DNA from: Pseudomonas sp. Q2-TVG4-2
Lineage (GTDB): Bacteria; Pseudomonadota; Gammaproteobacteria; Pseudomonadales; Pseudomonadaceae
Direction of reading: 5' to 3'
DNA length: 64,000 nt
Assembly (NCBI RefSeq): GCF_013620795.1
Contig: NZ_LGLW01000002.1
Coordinates: forward strand, 62,001-126,000
Part shown: one piece after another, positions 54,656 through 63,795 of the stretch
How positions within the stretch are numbered: position 1 is the first letter of the stretch
Layout: the number at the start of each line of letters is the position of its first letter
Made by a program: the position numbers and the translations under genes
The notes under the pieces: generated by a model
Database searches by the model: none
What the model saw: only the letters and a program-made list of their open reading frames with translations
What the model was told of the DNA's origin: nothing

Positions 54656-55803
54656 CAGCCCATCTCCATGAAGAACAATGCGGCGACGGCGTCCAGCAGG
54701 ATCACCATGAAAATCGACTGCACCACGCTGGAAGTGGTGTGCTCGCCCACCGACTGTGCGCTGCCGCTGGCCTTGAAGCCTTCCAGGCAGCCGATCACCG
54801 CGATCAGGAAGGCGAATATCGGTGCTTTGCCGATGCCGACCAGGAAGTGATTGAGCGGAATATCGCGCTGCAAAATGGTGAAGAACATCGCCGGCGAGAT
54901 GTCCAGCGCCAGCGAACAGACCACCAGCCCCCCGACGATGCCGCTGAGGATGCCGATAAAAGTCAGGATCGGCAGGGTGATCAACATCGCCAGCACCCGT
55001 GGCAGCACCAGCAGCTCGATGGGGCTGAGGCCGAGGGTGCGAATGGCGTCGATCTCCTCGTTGGATTTCATCGCCCCGATCTGCGCGGCAAAGGCGCTGG
55101 CGGTGCGGCCGGCGAGAAGGATCGCGGCCAGCAGCACACCGAATTCGCGCAGGAAGGAGAACGCCACCAGATTGACCGTATAGATGGTTGCGCCGAAGTC
55201 AGCCAACACAGTGGCGCCGAGAAAAGCCACCACGGCGCCGACCAGAAAGGTCAGCAGGGCAACGATCGGGATCGCGTCCAGACCGGTCTGCTCTATATGC
55301 GCGACCAGCGCGGTCACGCGCCAGCGCCGCGGATTGAGGATGACGGTAAAGAGTGTCTGCAGGGTCAGGCCGATAAAGCCGAGCAGGGTGCGTTGCTGGT
55401 TCCAGACCCCGGAGACGGTGCGACCTACGTGTGCCAGTACATCGGCCAGGCCGTTGGTTTGAGGTGCCTGTTCGGCTTCTGGTTGGTCCAGCGCGGCGGC
55501 GACGGTCGTCAGCAGCGCCCGTCGTTCCGCAGGCAGCTGCGGCGCCCATTCCTGCAGGCGGGCCATTCGCGCCGGTCCGAGCAGCTCGACCAGCAAGCCG
55601 GCGCCCGCAGTGTCCAGCTCGCCGATCGCATCGAGGTCGACTTGGTCGGCATCGGTGACTTGGCGGCGAGCCTGCTCGACCTCACGGCGCAGGGTTGCGT
55701 AGTGTTTCAGCGTCCAGTCGCCGCCGATCGCCAGTGTGGCGGCCGTGGGGTCGCTGTTCGGTTGCCGCTGCAAACTGCCGGGCGGCGAAATCGGGTGCGT
55801 CAA
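54652..55803 (-). CDS. STAS-MlaE-type lipid ABC transporter permease
   Basis: A 383-residue permease with an N-terminal STAS domain (about 15-110; AIGGDWTLKHYATL, DAIGELDTAGAGLLVELL) fused to an MlaE permease core (about 130-380, five to six helices; GAVVAFLGATVLADFG, IGAMKSNEEIDAIRTLGLSP). It exports or imports phospholipids with the ATPase and MCE protein. No ATG is available before the STAS domain, so I propose a TTG start at 55803 with GGGAA six bases upstream. It is the first gene of a four-gene operon (permease-ATPase-MCE-lipoprotein). Confidence 0.87.
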   Translation of the reverse strand: MTHPISPPGSLQRQPNSDPTAATLAIGGDWTLKHYATLRREVEQARRQVTDADQVDLDAIGELDTAGAGLLVELLGPARMARLQEWAPQLPAERRALLTTVAAALDQPEAEQAPQTNGLADVLAHVGRTVSGVWNQQRTLLGFIGLTLQTLFTVILNPRRWRVTALVAHIEQTGLDAIPIVALLTFLVGAVVAFLGATVLADFGATIYTVNLVAFSFLREFGVLLAAILLAGRTASAFAAQIGAMKSNEEIDAIRTLGLSPIELLVLPRVLAMLITLPILTFIGILSGIVGGLVVCSLALDISPAMFFTILQRDIPLNHFLVGIGKAPIFAFLIAVIGCLEGFKASGSAQSVGEHTTSSVVQSIFMVILLDAVAALFFMEMGW

Positions 55804-56146
55804 AGTGGTTTCCCATGTTTGCGAGGCGTAGGAGGCCGGTGCCCTGCGCCGCGGCTTTTGACAGATCCTATCAGGTCGGACCCTGCAATCACGGTTCCGT
55901 TTAGCGTGCCGCAGGCGAGGCGCAAACGGTGCGGCCGGTCGGCGACTGCGCAATTTGTTACAGGCGGTCGCGAACTATCGACTCCGAACGGCCTCCATAG
56001 CGTGCGAGTCAGGCAGCCCCGATCGGTACGCCATGCATCAAGGGGTTGCTATCTTACGCCGCCGGTTGCCGACGCTCCTTTATATCAGCCCGCTCGGGCC
56101 CTGCCAGCCGTTCATCTAAGACCACTGCGAGAGTCTCCGTTTGCCT
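55804..56146. other. Divergent region between the Mla-like operon and the VanZ gene
   Basis: 343 bp without a gene. It must hold promoters for both sides. I see no clear hexamer pair or palindrome. Long frames crossing it on the plus strand are antisense shadows of the permease. Confidence 0.4.
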
Positions 56147-56554
56147 ATGAATTACTTGCGTGCCCTGCCGTTCATCGTGGTTTTGGCGGTGATCCTGTTC
56201 AGCGGTTTGCGGCCCGAACCGGTGCCGCAGGTGTTCGACCAGCAGGACAAGCTGCACCATATGCTGGGGTTCGCCGCGCTGGTTTTCACCTTGCGTCTGG
56301 CCTTTCCGCAGTGGCGCGTGGTCTGGACCCTCGCTGCCTGTACCGGGGCGGCGCTGTTGATCGAGATTGGCCAGAGCTTTTTGCCCAACCGTTGGGCATC
56401 GATAGGCGACATGCTGGCCAATACGTTGGGCGTGCTGCTTGGCTGGGGCTGCTCGCACCTGGCGTATCTCTGGTACCTGCGACGCATCGGTGTCACCACC
56501 GACCGTGAAGCCCCCGATGCGGTCGCGCGTATCGAGAATCCCGCGCGTCCCTGA
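56147..56554 (+). CDS. VanZ-like membrane protein
   Basis: A 135-residue protein with about four hydrophobic segments and the VanZ-family core (DKLHHMLGFAAL, then LLIEIGQSFLPNRWASIGDMLANTLG). VanZ-like proteins are membrane proteins of unclear function; the family is named for a teicoplanin-resistance protein, but most members have no resistance role. An in-frame TTG at 56141 is better spaced from GAGAG than this ATG, so the start is uncertain by two codons. Confidence 0.8.
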   Translation: MNYLRALPFIVVLAVILFSGLRPEPVPQVFDQQDKLHHMLGFAALVFTLRLAFPQWRVVWTLAACTGAALLIEIGQSFLPNRWASIGDMLANTLGVLLGWGCSHLAYLWYLRRIGVTTDREAPDAVARIENPARP

Positions 56555-56575
56555 GTTGTCCACGGGGCGTCAGCA

Positions 56576-57232
56576 TCAAGGCGACGCCCGCCGGGCCAGG
56601 TGATTGACTCGCCACGACATCAGCGCCGTGCAGAGCATGGCAAATACCGCACCGGCCGCCGCCAAGGCCATGTCCTTCTGCGTATCCCAGCGATCATGTT
56701 GCGTGGCGAGGAAGGTTCGTCCCTCCTCGGCACTAAGCGTCGCGGCACCGAACCATTCGATCAGCTCGTAGACCGCCGAGGTCGAGAGGACGATGTCCAC
56801 CGGCAGCAACAGGCTCCAGAAACCGGGCTTCACGCCCAGGCGTATCAGCACTTCATGGATGGGGTAGGCCAGCAGCAACCCGTAACTGAGATGCGCCAGC
56901 CGGTCGAACTGGTTTCGATCCCAACCAAGCGCCTGGTCCAGGCTTTCTCCCGTCATGGCTTGCCACCAGGCGTCGTAGGGCACCTTGGCGTAGGTGTAGT
57001 GCGCGCCCAGCTGATGGATGCACAGATAGAGGACGATCAGTGTCGCGGCGCTGCGCGAGGGCAGATAGTGCCTGTGGCCCAGTAGCAGAGCGACGGCCAA
57101 CGCGAGCACCAACAGGTTTTCCAGCACCCAGTCATGCCGGTCCTCGGGGGCGATGGCGAGGCTTCCCCAGACCAGCAGGAACAGCATGAGCAGCGTCAGC
57201 AGATAGCGTCGATGGCTACGGTCGGCATCCAT
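56576..57232 (-). CDS. DUF2238 (YjdF-like) membrane protein
   Basis: A 218-residue integral membrane protein with about six helices. The DUF2238 signature (IHQLGAHYTYAKVPYD, NQFDRLAHLSYGLLLAYPIHE, YELIEWFGA, TQKDMALAAAGA) is clear. The conserved His, Asp and Glu in the membrane suggest an enzymatic or ion-related role, but function is unknown. It is convergent with the VanZ gene (21-bp gap) and divergent from the oxidase operon. Confidence 0.83.
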   Translation of the reverse strand: MDADRSHRRYLLTLLMLFLLVWGSLAIAPEDRHDWVLENLLVLALAVALLLGHRHYLPSRSAATLIVLYLCIHQLGAHYTYAKVPYDAWWQAMTGESLDQALGWDRNQFDRLAHLSYGLLLAYPIHEVLIRLGVKPGFWSLLLPVDIVLSTSAVYELIEWFGAATLSAEEGRTFLATQHDRWDTQKDMALAAAGAVFAMLCTALMSWRVNHLARRASP

Positions 57233-57349
57233 TCTTCTCTCCGGCAGTTCCAGCGCTTAACCATTCGACCGGCGCTGCGGCTAGAGAATCCATCCAACTT
57301 TTCGGCGTTCAAGGCGGTCACACGAACTGGACCTTCAACGAGCCGGACC

Positions 57350-58366
57350 ATGTGGCAGCAGCTGAACAACGACATCCAGCGGACACGGCAATGGCAGCGC
57401 GGGCTCGGCCTGTTGCCGCTGACATTGCTGGTCGCCTGTGATGGTCAGCAATCGACGCTGAACCCCGCCGGTACCGGCGCTGAGAGCATCGCCACGCTGT
57501 TCTGGTGGATGTGCGCTGGCGGCGTGCTGATCTGGGCCGTCGTGATGGGCATCGCCCTTTACGTCACCCAGGCGCAACCCGGTGCACACGGGATCCGCAG
57601 TGCTCGCTGGCTGATCCTTGGCGGCGGCATCATCTTTCCGGTCGTCGTGCTCACGGCGTTGCTGAGCTATGGGCTGATGCTGATGCCGCCGCTGCGCTCA
57701 ACCACCGATATCGACCTGCGGGTGGATGTATCTGGCGAACAATGGTGGTGGCGGGTGCGCTACCAAACCGAGGCCGGTGAACCCGTCGAGCTGGCTAACG
57801 AGATTCGGCTACCCGTCGGCCAGCGGGTGGCCTTCGACCTGACCAGCCCGGACGTGATCCACTCGTTCTGGATTCCCTCGCTGGGTGGCAAGGTCGACAT
57901 GATTCCCGGCCGCACCAATCAGCTGGTACTCGAGCCGACGCGCACCGGGACCTTTCGCGGCGCATGCGCCGAGTATTGCGGGACGTCCCACGCGCTGATG
58001 GCGTTCCCCGTGGTGGTGATGGAGCCGGCGGCCTTCAGTAGCTGGCTCGCCAGCCAGGCACAGCCGGCCCAGGCACCTGAAACGGCATTGCAGCGCCAGG
58101 GCCAGCGGGCGTTTCTCAGCAACGGCTGCGGCGCCTGCCATCGGGTGCGCGGTACCGAGGCGGACGGCACGGTCGGCCCCGACCTCACACATGTCGGCAG
58201 CCGCTTGAGCCTCGCGGCCGGGACGCTGCCGGCCGATGTCGAGGCGTTCCGGCGCTGGATCGGGCATACCGGCGAAATCAAGCCGGACGTGAAGATGCCG
58301 ACCTTCGGCATGCTGCCAGATGACCAGCTGAACGCCATGGCGCATTACCTGAAGGGGCTGAAATGA
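57350..58366 (+). CDS. coxB: caa3-type cytochrome c oxidase subunit II with fused cytochrome c
   Basis: A 338-residue lipoprotein (lipobox LVAC, Cys30) with two membrane helices (about 48-74 and 86-112), a CuA cupredoxin domain, and a C-terminal cytochrome c domain. CuA ligands are all visible: His171, Cys206, Glu208, Cys210, His214 and Met217. The heme motif is CGACH (Cys260, Cys263, His264) with Met316 as a probable sixth ligand. It accepts electrons and passes them to subunit I. First gene of the oxidase operon; the next gene overlaps by 4 bp. Confidence 0.92.
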   Translation: MWQQLNNDIQRTRQWQRGLGLLPLTLLVACDGQQSTLNPAGTGAESIATLFWWMCAGGVLIWAVVMGIALYVTQAQPGAHGIRSARWLILGGGIIFPVVVLTALLSYGLMLMPPLRSTTDIDLRVDVSGEQWWWRVRYQTEAGEPVELANEIRLPVGQRVAFDLTSPDVIHSFWIPSLGGKVDMIPGRTNQLVLEPTRTGTFRGACAEYCGTSHALMAFPVVVMEPAAFSSWLASQAQPAQAPETALQRQGQRAFLSNGCGACHRVRGTEADGTVGPDLTHVGSRLSLAAGTLPADVEAFRRWIGHTGEIKPDVKMPTFGMLPDDQLNAMAHYLKGLK

Positions 58367-60891
58367 GCGAGCCGATGGATTACCGCGACCCGCCGGAAGA
58401 GGCCCGTGCCAAGGCTCAGGCCGAACGCCTCGCCGCCGCCTGGAAAACGCCCACCGGCTGGCGTTACTGGTCGGCGGTGAACAACACCGAGGTCGGGCTC
58501 TGGTACACCGGGGTGTCGTTCCTGTTCTTCCTGTTTGCTGGCGTGCTGGCAATGCTCATCCGCGCCCAACTGGCGGTGCCTGAGAACGATCTGCTGTCGG
58601 CCGAGACCTACAACCAGGTGTTCACCCTGCACGGCTCGGTGATGATGTTTTTGTTTGGCGTGCCGATCTTCGAGGCTTTCTCGATTCTCATCCTGCCGCA
58701 GATGCTCGGGGCGCGGGATCTGCCGTTCCCCCGGCTATCGGCGTACGGCTTCTGGTGTTTCATCATTGGTGGCGTGTTTGTCTGCGGTTCGATCTTCTTC
58801 GGCGTCGCGCCCCAGGGCGGTTGGTTCATGTACCCGCCGCTGACCACGACTTATCAGGATGGCCTCGGCGCGGATATCTGGCTGCTCGGGCTGTCGTTCA
58901 TTGAGGTGTCGTCGATTGCGGCCGCGGTGGAGTTGATCGTCGGCGTGCTGAAGACGCGGCCACCGGGGATGCGCATCAACCTGATCCCCTTGTATTCCTG
59001 GTACATCCTCGTGGTGGCGGGGATGATCCTGTTCGCCTTTCCGCCGCTGATCGCTGGCGACCTGCTGTTCGAGCTGGAACGCGCCTTTGATTGGCCGTTC
59101 TTCGATGCCAGCCGCGGCGGCGATCCGCTCTTGTGGCAACACCTGTTCTGGATATTCGGCCATCCCGAGGTGTACATCATCTTCCTGCCGGCGGTGGCGT
59201 TGGTAGCGACCATCGTGCCCACCGCCGCCCAGCGGCCCATCGTTGGTTACAGCTTCATCGTGCTGGCCGCCGTGGGCACCGGTTTCATCAGCTTCGGGCT
59301 GTGGGTCCACCACATGTTCACCACCGGTATGCCGGCAATCTCGCTGGCGTTCTTCTCGGCCGCGTCCGAGGCGGTGGCGATTCCCACCGGCGTGCAGATC
59401 TTCTGCTTTCTGGCGACGGCGCTGGCAGGGCGTTTCGTTAAATCGGTGCCGATGCTGTTCGTCGCCGGCGCGCTGGCGATCTTCGTCCTCGGCGGTCTGA
59501 CCGGGGTGATGGTGGCGCTGGCGCCGTTCGACTTCCAGGCCCACGACACCTACTTCATCGTCGCCCACCTGCACTACGTGCTGATCGGCGGCATGCTGTT
59601 TCCAGTGATCGCCGGGCTTTACTATTTCTTCCCGCTGGCACTCAGCAAGACGCTGTCTGATCGCCTCGGGCGGATCGCCTTCTGGCTGATGTTCATCGGC
59701 TTCAACATCGCCTTCCTGCCGATGCACTTCACCGGCCTGCTGGGCATGCCGCGTCGCGTCTACACCTATGCGCCGGACATGGGCTTCGATGTGCTCAATA
59801 TGGTGTCTACGGTGGGCGCGTTCATTCTTGCCGCCGGCGTCGCGGTGCTGGTCTGGGATGTCATGCGGCCCAAGGGCAAGCAGCCCTACAGCAAACGCAA
59901 CCCGTGGAATGCCGGCACCCTTGAGTGGCTCGCGGAAATGCCCGGCATGCCCTGGGGCTCGCGTTCGATTCCGATCATCAAGAGTCGCTACCCGCTGTGG
60001 GATCAGCCGAACCTGATGCGCGACGTCGATGCCGGACGCTTTTACCTGCCGGATGCCGAGGAAGGCAAACGCGAGACTTTGATCAGCAGCATCATCGACG
60101 CCGAGCCCATCCAGTGCCTGCGAGTGCCGGGGCCGACCTTTCGCAGCATGTGGGCTGCGATCTTCACCGGGGGGCTGTTCATCTTCGCGACCTACAGTTG
60201 GTACGTCCCTGCCTTGATCAGCGGTTTTCTCGCGCTGATAACCATCCTCGCCTGGCTCTGGACGGGCACCGCGGTGATTCCGGAGAAACCGCGCAAGGAC
60301 ATCGGCCTGGACGTGTCGCTGCCGTTGTATGCCTCGGGCGCCAAATCGGTGGGCTGGTGGGCCACCTTCATCACCATGATCGGCGACATGAGCGCCTTCG
60401 CCAGTCTGGTCTTCGGCTATTTTTTCTTCTGGACGGTGCACGAGAACTTTCCGCCGGCCGATGCTGCGGGCCCGGGTGTGATGTGGCCGACGGTCGCCCT
60501 GGGCCTGATTCTCGCCTCCTGGGGCCTGACGCTGTTGGCGCGCCGCTGCAATGACCGCGACCAGGCGACCGGCTTCTATGCCGCGCTGGGGCTGGCGGCC
60601 ATTCTGACCTTGGCCGGAGCCTATTCGCTTTGGGCTGGACCGCATTTCAACGGTCTCGACCCGACCGAGAACGTCTACCCGGCGACGGTATGGGTGTTGG
60701 TGCTCTGGTGCCTGCTGCATCTCGGTGTGGGGCTGATCATGCAACTGTACTGCCTGGCTCGCCGTGCGGCGGGACGGATGACTGCCGAGTACGACATCGA
60801 CATTCGCAACGTCGCGCTCTACTGGCACTTCATGGCCATCACCCTGGTCGTGACCGTCGCGGTCATCGCCGGCTTCCCGGAGGTCGCATGA
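58363..60891 (+). CDS. Fused cytochrome c oxidase subunit I/III
   Basis: An 842-residue fusion of CoxA (about 1-570) and CoxC (about 600-842). Subunit I ligands: low-spin heme His90 and His404; CuB His267, His316, His317; high-spin heme His402; and the His-Tyr crosslink and proton-channel motif FGHPEVY with Glu269 and Tyr271, indicating an A1-type oxidase. The subunit III part carries about five helices (GWWATFITMIGDMSAFASLVFGYFFF, WHFMAITLVVTVAV). It reduces O2 to water and pumps protons. The I/III fusion is known in caa3 oxidases. Stop overlaps the next start by 4 bp. Confidence 0.93.
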   Translation: MSEPMDYRDPPEEARAKAQAERLAAAWKTPTGWRYWSAVNNTEVGLWYTGVSFLFFLFAGVLAMLIRAQLAVPENDLLSAETYNQVFTLHGSVMMFLFGVPIFEAFSILILPQMLGARDLPFPRLSAYGFWCFIIGGVFVCGSIFFGVAPQGGWFMYPPLTTTYQDGLGADIWLLGLSFIEVSSIAAAVELIVGVLKTRPPGMRINLIPLYSWYILVVAGMILFAFPPLIAGDLLFELERAFDWPFFDASRGGDPLLWQHLFWIFGHPEVYIIFLPAVALVATIVPTAAQRPIVGYSFIVLAAVGTGFISFGLWVHHMFTTGMPAISLAFFSAASEAVAIPTGVQIFCFLATALAGRFVKSVPMLFVAGALAIFVLGGLTGVMVALAPFDFQAHDTYFIVAHLHYVLIGGMLFPVIAGLYYFFPLALSKTLSDRLGRIAFWLMFIGFNIAFLPMHFTGLLGMPRRVYTYAPDMGFDVLNMVSTVGAFILAAGVAVLVWDVMRPKGKQPYSKRNPWNAGTLEWLAEMPGMPWGSRSIPIIKSRYPLWDQPNLMRDVDAGRFYLPDAEEGKRETLISSIIDAEPIQCLRVPGPTFRSMWAAIFTGGLFIFATYSWYVPALISGFLALITILAWLWTGTAVIPEKPRKDIGLDVSLPLYASGAKSVGWWATFITMIGDMSAFASLVFGYFFFWTVHENFPPADAAGPGVMWPTVALGLILASWGLTLLARRCNDRDQATGFYAALGLAAILTLAGAYSLWAGPHFNGLDPTENVYPATVWVLVLWCLLHLGVGLIMQLYCLARRAAGRMTAEYDIDIRNVALYWHFMAITLVVTVAVIAGFPEVA

Positions 60892-61301
60892 GCGAACAGC
60901 GCGAACCCAGGCCTGAGGACCAGCCGGAAGCCACGCCACAGGTGCGAGACACGCTGTGGTTGCTCGTCATCGGACCGGCAATCTGGGCCATGCACTTCCT
61001 GTTGTCGTACGTGGCGGCGGCAGTCTGGTGCGCCAAGATGGCGGGGCGCGCCGGTCCCCTGGGCGATCTGCGTGTCGCCATCGGCGTGCTCACGCTCGTG
61101 GCGCTGGCGGGTATTGCGCTGACCGGCTGGAGCGGCTGGCGTCGGCATACGTTCGGCAACGCGACGGCCCCGCATGATTTCGATACGCCCGCCGACCGCC
61201 ATCGCTTTCTGGGCTTTTCGACGCTACTGCTGAGCGGCCTGAGCTTCGTCGCTACGGTGTTCGTTGCGCTGTGCGTGGTCTTCATCGGGAGCTGCGAATG
61301 A
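60888..61301 (+). CDS. Small membrane protein of the oxidase operon
   Basis: A 137-residue protein with about three hydrophobic helices (about 22-45, 65-84, 108-133), encoded between the fused oxidase subunit and the CtaG-like gene with ATGA overlaps at both ends. I do not recognise a named family. The conserved WAMHFLLSYVAAAVWCAK segment and the operon context suggest an assembly or subunit IV-like role (inference). ATG 60888 follows GGAGGTCGC. Confidence 0.72.
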   Translation: MSEQREPRPEDQPEATPQVRDTLWLLVIGPAIWAMHFLLSYVAAAVWCAKMAGRAGPLGDLRVAIGVLTLVALAGIALTGWSGWRRHTFGNATAPHDFDTPADRHRFLGFSTLLLSGLSFVATVFVALCVVFIGSCE

Positions 61302-61927
61302 TCTGGCGGCCCTTGTCCTTGATGCTGGGACTGGCCACGCTGGCGGCGGTCTGGCTCGGCCCGCTGCCGGCGATGGCGGATCGTCTGTTCGTCGGCCACA
61401 TGCTCATGCACGTGATGGTGGTGGCGGTGGCGGCGCCCTTGCTGGCAATCGGACTGGCCGGTGGCCGGCTGGACCTTTCCAGCCGAGTGCCGGTGCTGTT
61501 TTCGCCGATCCTGGCCTCGGTGATCGAGCTGTTCGTCGTCTGGGCCTGGCATATGCCAGCACTGCACCATGCGGCGCGAACCTCACAGGCCGCGCAAGTG
61601 CTGGAGCAGGGCAGCTACCTGTTCGTCGGGTTGCTGGTGTGGCTCGCAGCGTTCGGCGGAGTCAGGCATAGGCGTGCACTGGCCGGTATCGCCGGGTTGC
61701 TGCTGACCTCCATGCACATGACGCTGCTCGGCGTGCTGTTGGCGATGTCCAGCCGACCGCTATTCGAACACGCAGGTTCGGCGCTGTCGGGCCTCAGCCC
61801 GCTGGAGGATCAACAGCTGGGTGGCGTGATCATGCTGGTATTCGGCGGCACGGCCTACCTGCTCGGTGGGCTGTGTCTGCTCGGTGGACTTTTACAGGAC
61901 AAGCGCGATGTCGTTTCGGTCAGCTAG
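61298..61927 (+). CDS. caa3-type oxidase assembly protein CtaG (caa3_CtaG family)
   Basis: A 209-residue protein with about six transmembrane helices and the caa3_CtaG pattern (HMLMHVMVVAVAAPLLAIGLA, WAWHMPALHHAA, GLLLTSMHMTLLGVLL). It helps assemble the CuA/CuB oxidase in Bacillus relatives. It starts at ATG 61298 with GGGAG upstream and overlaps the preceding stop. The next gene starts 20 bp before its end. Confidence 0.85.
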   Translation: MIWRPLSLMLGLATLAAVWLGPLPAMADRLFVGHMLMHVMVVAVAAPLLAIGLAGGRLDLSSRVPVLFSPILASVIELFVVWAWHMPALHHAARTSQAAQVLEQGSYLFVGLLVWLAAFGGVRHRRALAGIAGLLLTSMHMTLLGVLLAMSSRPLFEHAGSALSGLSPLEDQQLGGVIMLVFGGTAYLLGGLCLLGGLLQDKRDVVSVS

Positions 61928-63155
61928 GTCGTTGCTCTGCCGCGTGTCGATGCCGCTGCGTCGCTGGCTGCGCTGGCTAACCGGGGGTTCCTGGCGGCGC
62001 GTGGCGGCGGGCATCATGCTGCTGGCGGGGCTTGCTGGTGCGGGTGGCTTGTTGCTCGTCTCGCTGGGGCTGGTCTCGATCAGCGCCAGCTCCGGGCATT
62101 GGAAGGCGACTGGCTGGATGCTGCATTACGCCATGCGCCGCGCAGTCAGTACCCAGTCGATGGGCATCAAGGCGCCGCCCCTTGACGATCCCGCGCTAGT
62201 GCTCAAGGGCGCCGGGCATTACGAGACGGGTTGTGTGTTCTGCCATGGAGCACCGGGGCGAGAGCGTTCGCTGATCGTGCGGCAGATGACCCCCGAGCCG
62301 CCGTTTTTGCCCCCGCGGATAGAGCGCTGGAAGCCGCGGGAGCTGTTCTGGATCGTCAAACATGGCGTCAAGTTCACCGCCATGCCGGCCTGGCCGGCAA
62401 CGAGGCGGGAGGACGAGGTCTGGGCGATGGTGGCCTTCCTGCAGGCGATGCCGGCGATGTCGGCCGAGCGCTACCAGCGGCTTGCACTGGGTGAGCGAGC
62501 CCGCGCGGGCAGCAAACCGCTGACGCCTGATTCTCCGCGGCCCTTGCAGGACCCTCTGGGCTCGGTGCTGGACAACTGCGCCCGCTGCCACGCGGCGGAT
62601 GGCGGCGGGCGTGGCGAGGGCGCCTTTCCGCGACTGGCCGGCCAGAGTCAGGCCTACCTGCTCGGCACACTGCAGGCCTATGCCGGTGGAAAACGCCACA
62701 GCGGCATCATGCAGCCGATTGCCGCCGGGCTCGAACCGCCGGTGCTAACGGCACTTGCCAAGCATTACGCCGAACTGCCCGTGCCTGCCCGAGCGGACAA
62801 GCCCGACGCATCGGCTGCAGCGCTCGAGCGCGGCCGCGCCCTGGCTGAGCGCGGCGTGCCGGAACGGGGCGTGCCGTCCTGTGTTCATTGCCACGGGCCG
62901 AAGCGCTCGCCACGCAATCCCATGTATCCCAGCATTGCCGGCCAGTACAGCGCTTATCTGAAGCTACAGCTGGAGCTGTTCACTGCGGGCAAGCGTGGCG
63001 GCAGTGAGTACGCCAATATCATGCACAGCGCCGCGCAGCGCCTTAAGCCCGAGCAAATGCAGGAACTGGCGGACTATTACGCTTCGCTTCCGGCAAAGGC
63101 GTCACCCGCCCAGGCTGAGGTGCCAGACGACCTACCATCGATCCAGCAGAGGTAA
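61908..63155 (+). CDS. Membrane-anchored triheme cytochrome c
   Basis: A 415-residue c-type cytochrome with an uncleaved-type N-terminal anchor (about 33-57) and three heme motifs: CVFCH (Cys109, Cys112, His113), CARCH (Cys224, Cys227, His228) and CVHCH (Cys325, Cys328, His329), each in its own cytochrome c domain (two class-I domains at about 205-300 and 305-400). It probably delivers electrons to the caa3 oxidase. ATG 61908 has AGGA eight bases upstream and overlaps ctaG by 20 bp. Confidence 0.88.
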   Translation: MSFRSARSLLCRVSMPLRRWLRWLTGGSWRRVAAGIMLLAGLAGAGGLLLVSLGLVSISASSGHWKATGWMLHYAMRRAVSTQSMGIKAPPLDDPALVLKGAGHYETGCVFCHGAPGRERSLIVRQMTPEPPFLPPRIERWKPRELFWIVKHGVKFTAMPAWPATRREDEVWAMVAFLQAMPAMSAERYQRLALGERARAGSKPLTPDSPRPLQDPLGSVLDNCARCHAADGGGRGEGAFPRLAGQSQAYLLGTLQAYAGGKRHSGIMQPIAAGLEPPVLTALAKHYAELPVPARADKPDASAAALERGRALAERGVPERGVPSCVHCHGPKRSPRNPMYPSIAGQYSAYLKLQLELFTAGKRGGSEYANIMHSAAQRLKPEQMQELADYYASLPAKASPAQAEVPDDLPSIQQR

Positions 63156-63157
63156 CG

Positions 63158-63763
63158 ATGTTCGACAAGATCGTGGAAGTGGTTTCGGCGTTCGGCTACC
63201 TCGGCGTATTCGCGCTGATGTTGCTGGAGAACATCTTCCCGCCGATCCCCTCGGAACTGATCATGCCGCTGGCCGGCTTCGTCGCGGCGCGCGGCGAGCT
63301 GAATTTTGCCGCGGTGATCGCCGTGGGCACGGCTGGCTCGGTGGTCGGCGCATTGCCCTGGTACTACGCCGGCGCCAAGCTCGGTCAGGAGCGCATGAAA
63401 CGCTTGGCCAAGCGCTGGGGGCATTGGCTGACGCTGTCACCGGAAGATATCGACAAGGCGAGCGGCTGGTTCGATCGGCATGGCAAGGGGGCGGTGTTCT
63501 TCGGCCGTCTGATGCCAGCGGTGCGCACCCTGATCTCGGTGCCGGCCGGCATCGTTGGTATGCCGATGGCGCTGTTTCTGATCTATTCGACGCTGGGTTC
63601 GCTGATCTGGACGGCGCTGCTGGCCCTGGCCGGTTTCGTCCTCGAATCGCAGTATGAAAAGGTCTCGCAGTACCTCGACCCGATCTCCACCGGCGTGGTG
63701 GTGCTGTTCGTCCTCTACTACCTGTACCGGCTGATCCGTCAGCGCTTCGCCGATAAGGATTGA
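63158..63763 (+). CDS. DedA-family membrane protein
   Basis: A 201-residue DedA/SNARE-associated family protein with about five helices; ENIFPPIPSELIMPLAGFVA near 24-43, FFGRLMPAVRTLISVPAGIVGM near 115-136. DedA proteins act as lipid (undecaprenyl-phosphate or phospholipid) flippases and support proton-motive-force homeostasis and drug tolerance. It starts 2 bp after the cytochrome gene and ends the operon. Its exact substrate is unknown. Confidence 0.9.
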   Translation: MFDKIVEVVSAFGYLGVFALMLLENIFPPIPSELIMPLAGFVAARGELNFAAVIAVGTAGSVVGALPWYYAGAKLGQERMKRLAKRWGHWLTLSPEDIDKASGWFDRHGKGAVFFGRLMPAVRTLISVPAGIVGMPMALFLIYSTLGSLIWTALLALAGFVLESQYEKVSQYLDPISTGVVVLFVLYYLYRLIRQRFADKD

Positions 63764-63795
63764 GCCGCGGCGCCTCGTGGCGCCACGGCGATCCC

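Noticed and set aside
54739..56508. 589-codon plus-strand frame spanning the permease gene and VanZ gene
   Set aside because: Antisense to the permease, out of frame with VanZ; Asp/Gln/Gly/His-rich composition is a shadow pattern.
58735..60939. 734-codon minus-strand open frame opposite the fused oxidase gene
   Set aside because: It is antisense to a gene with all ligands conserved, and its composition (Arg/His/Gln/Gly-rich, low complexity) is typical of GC-rich shadow frames.
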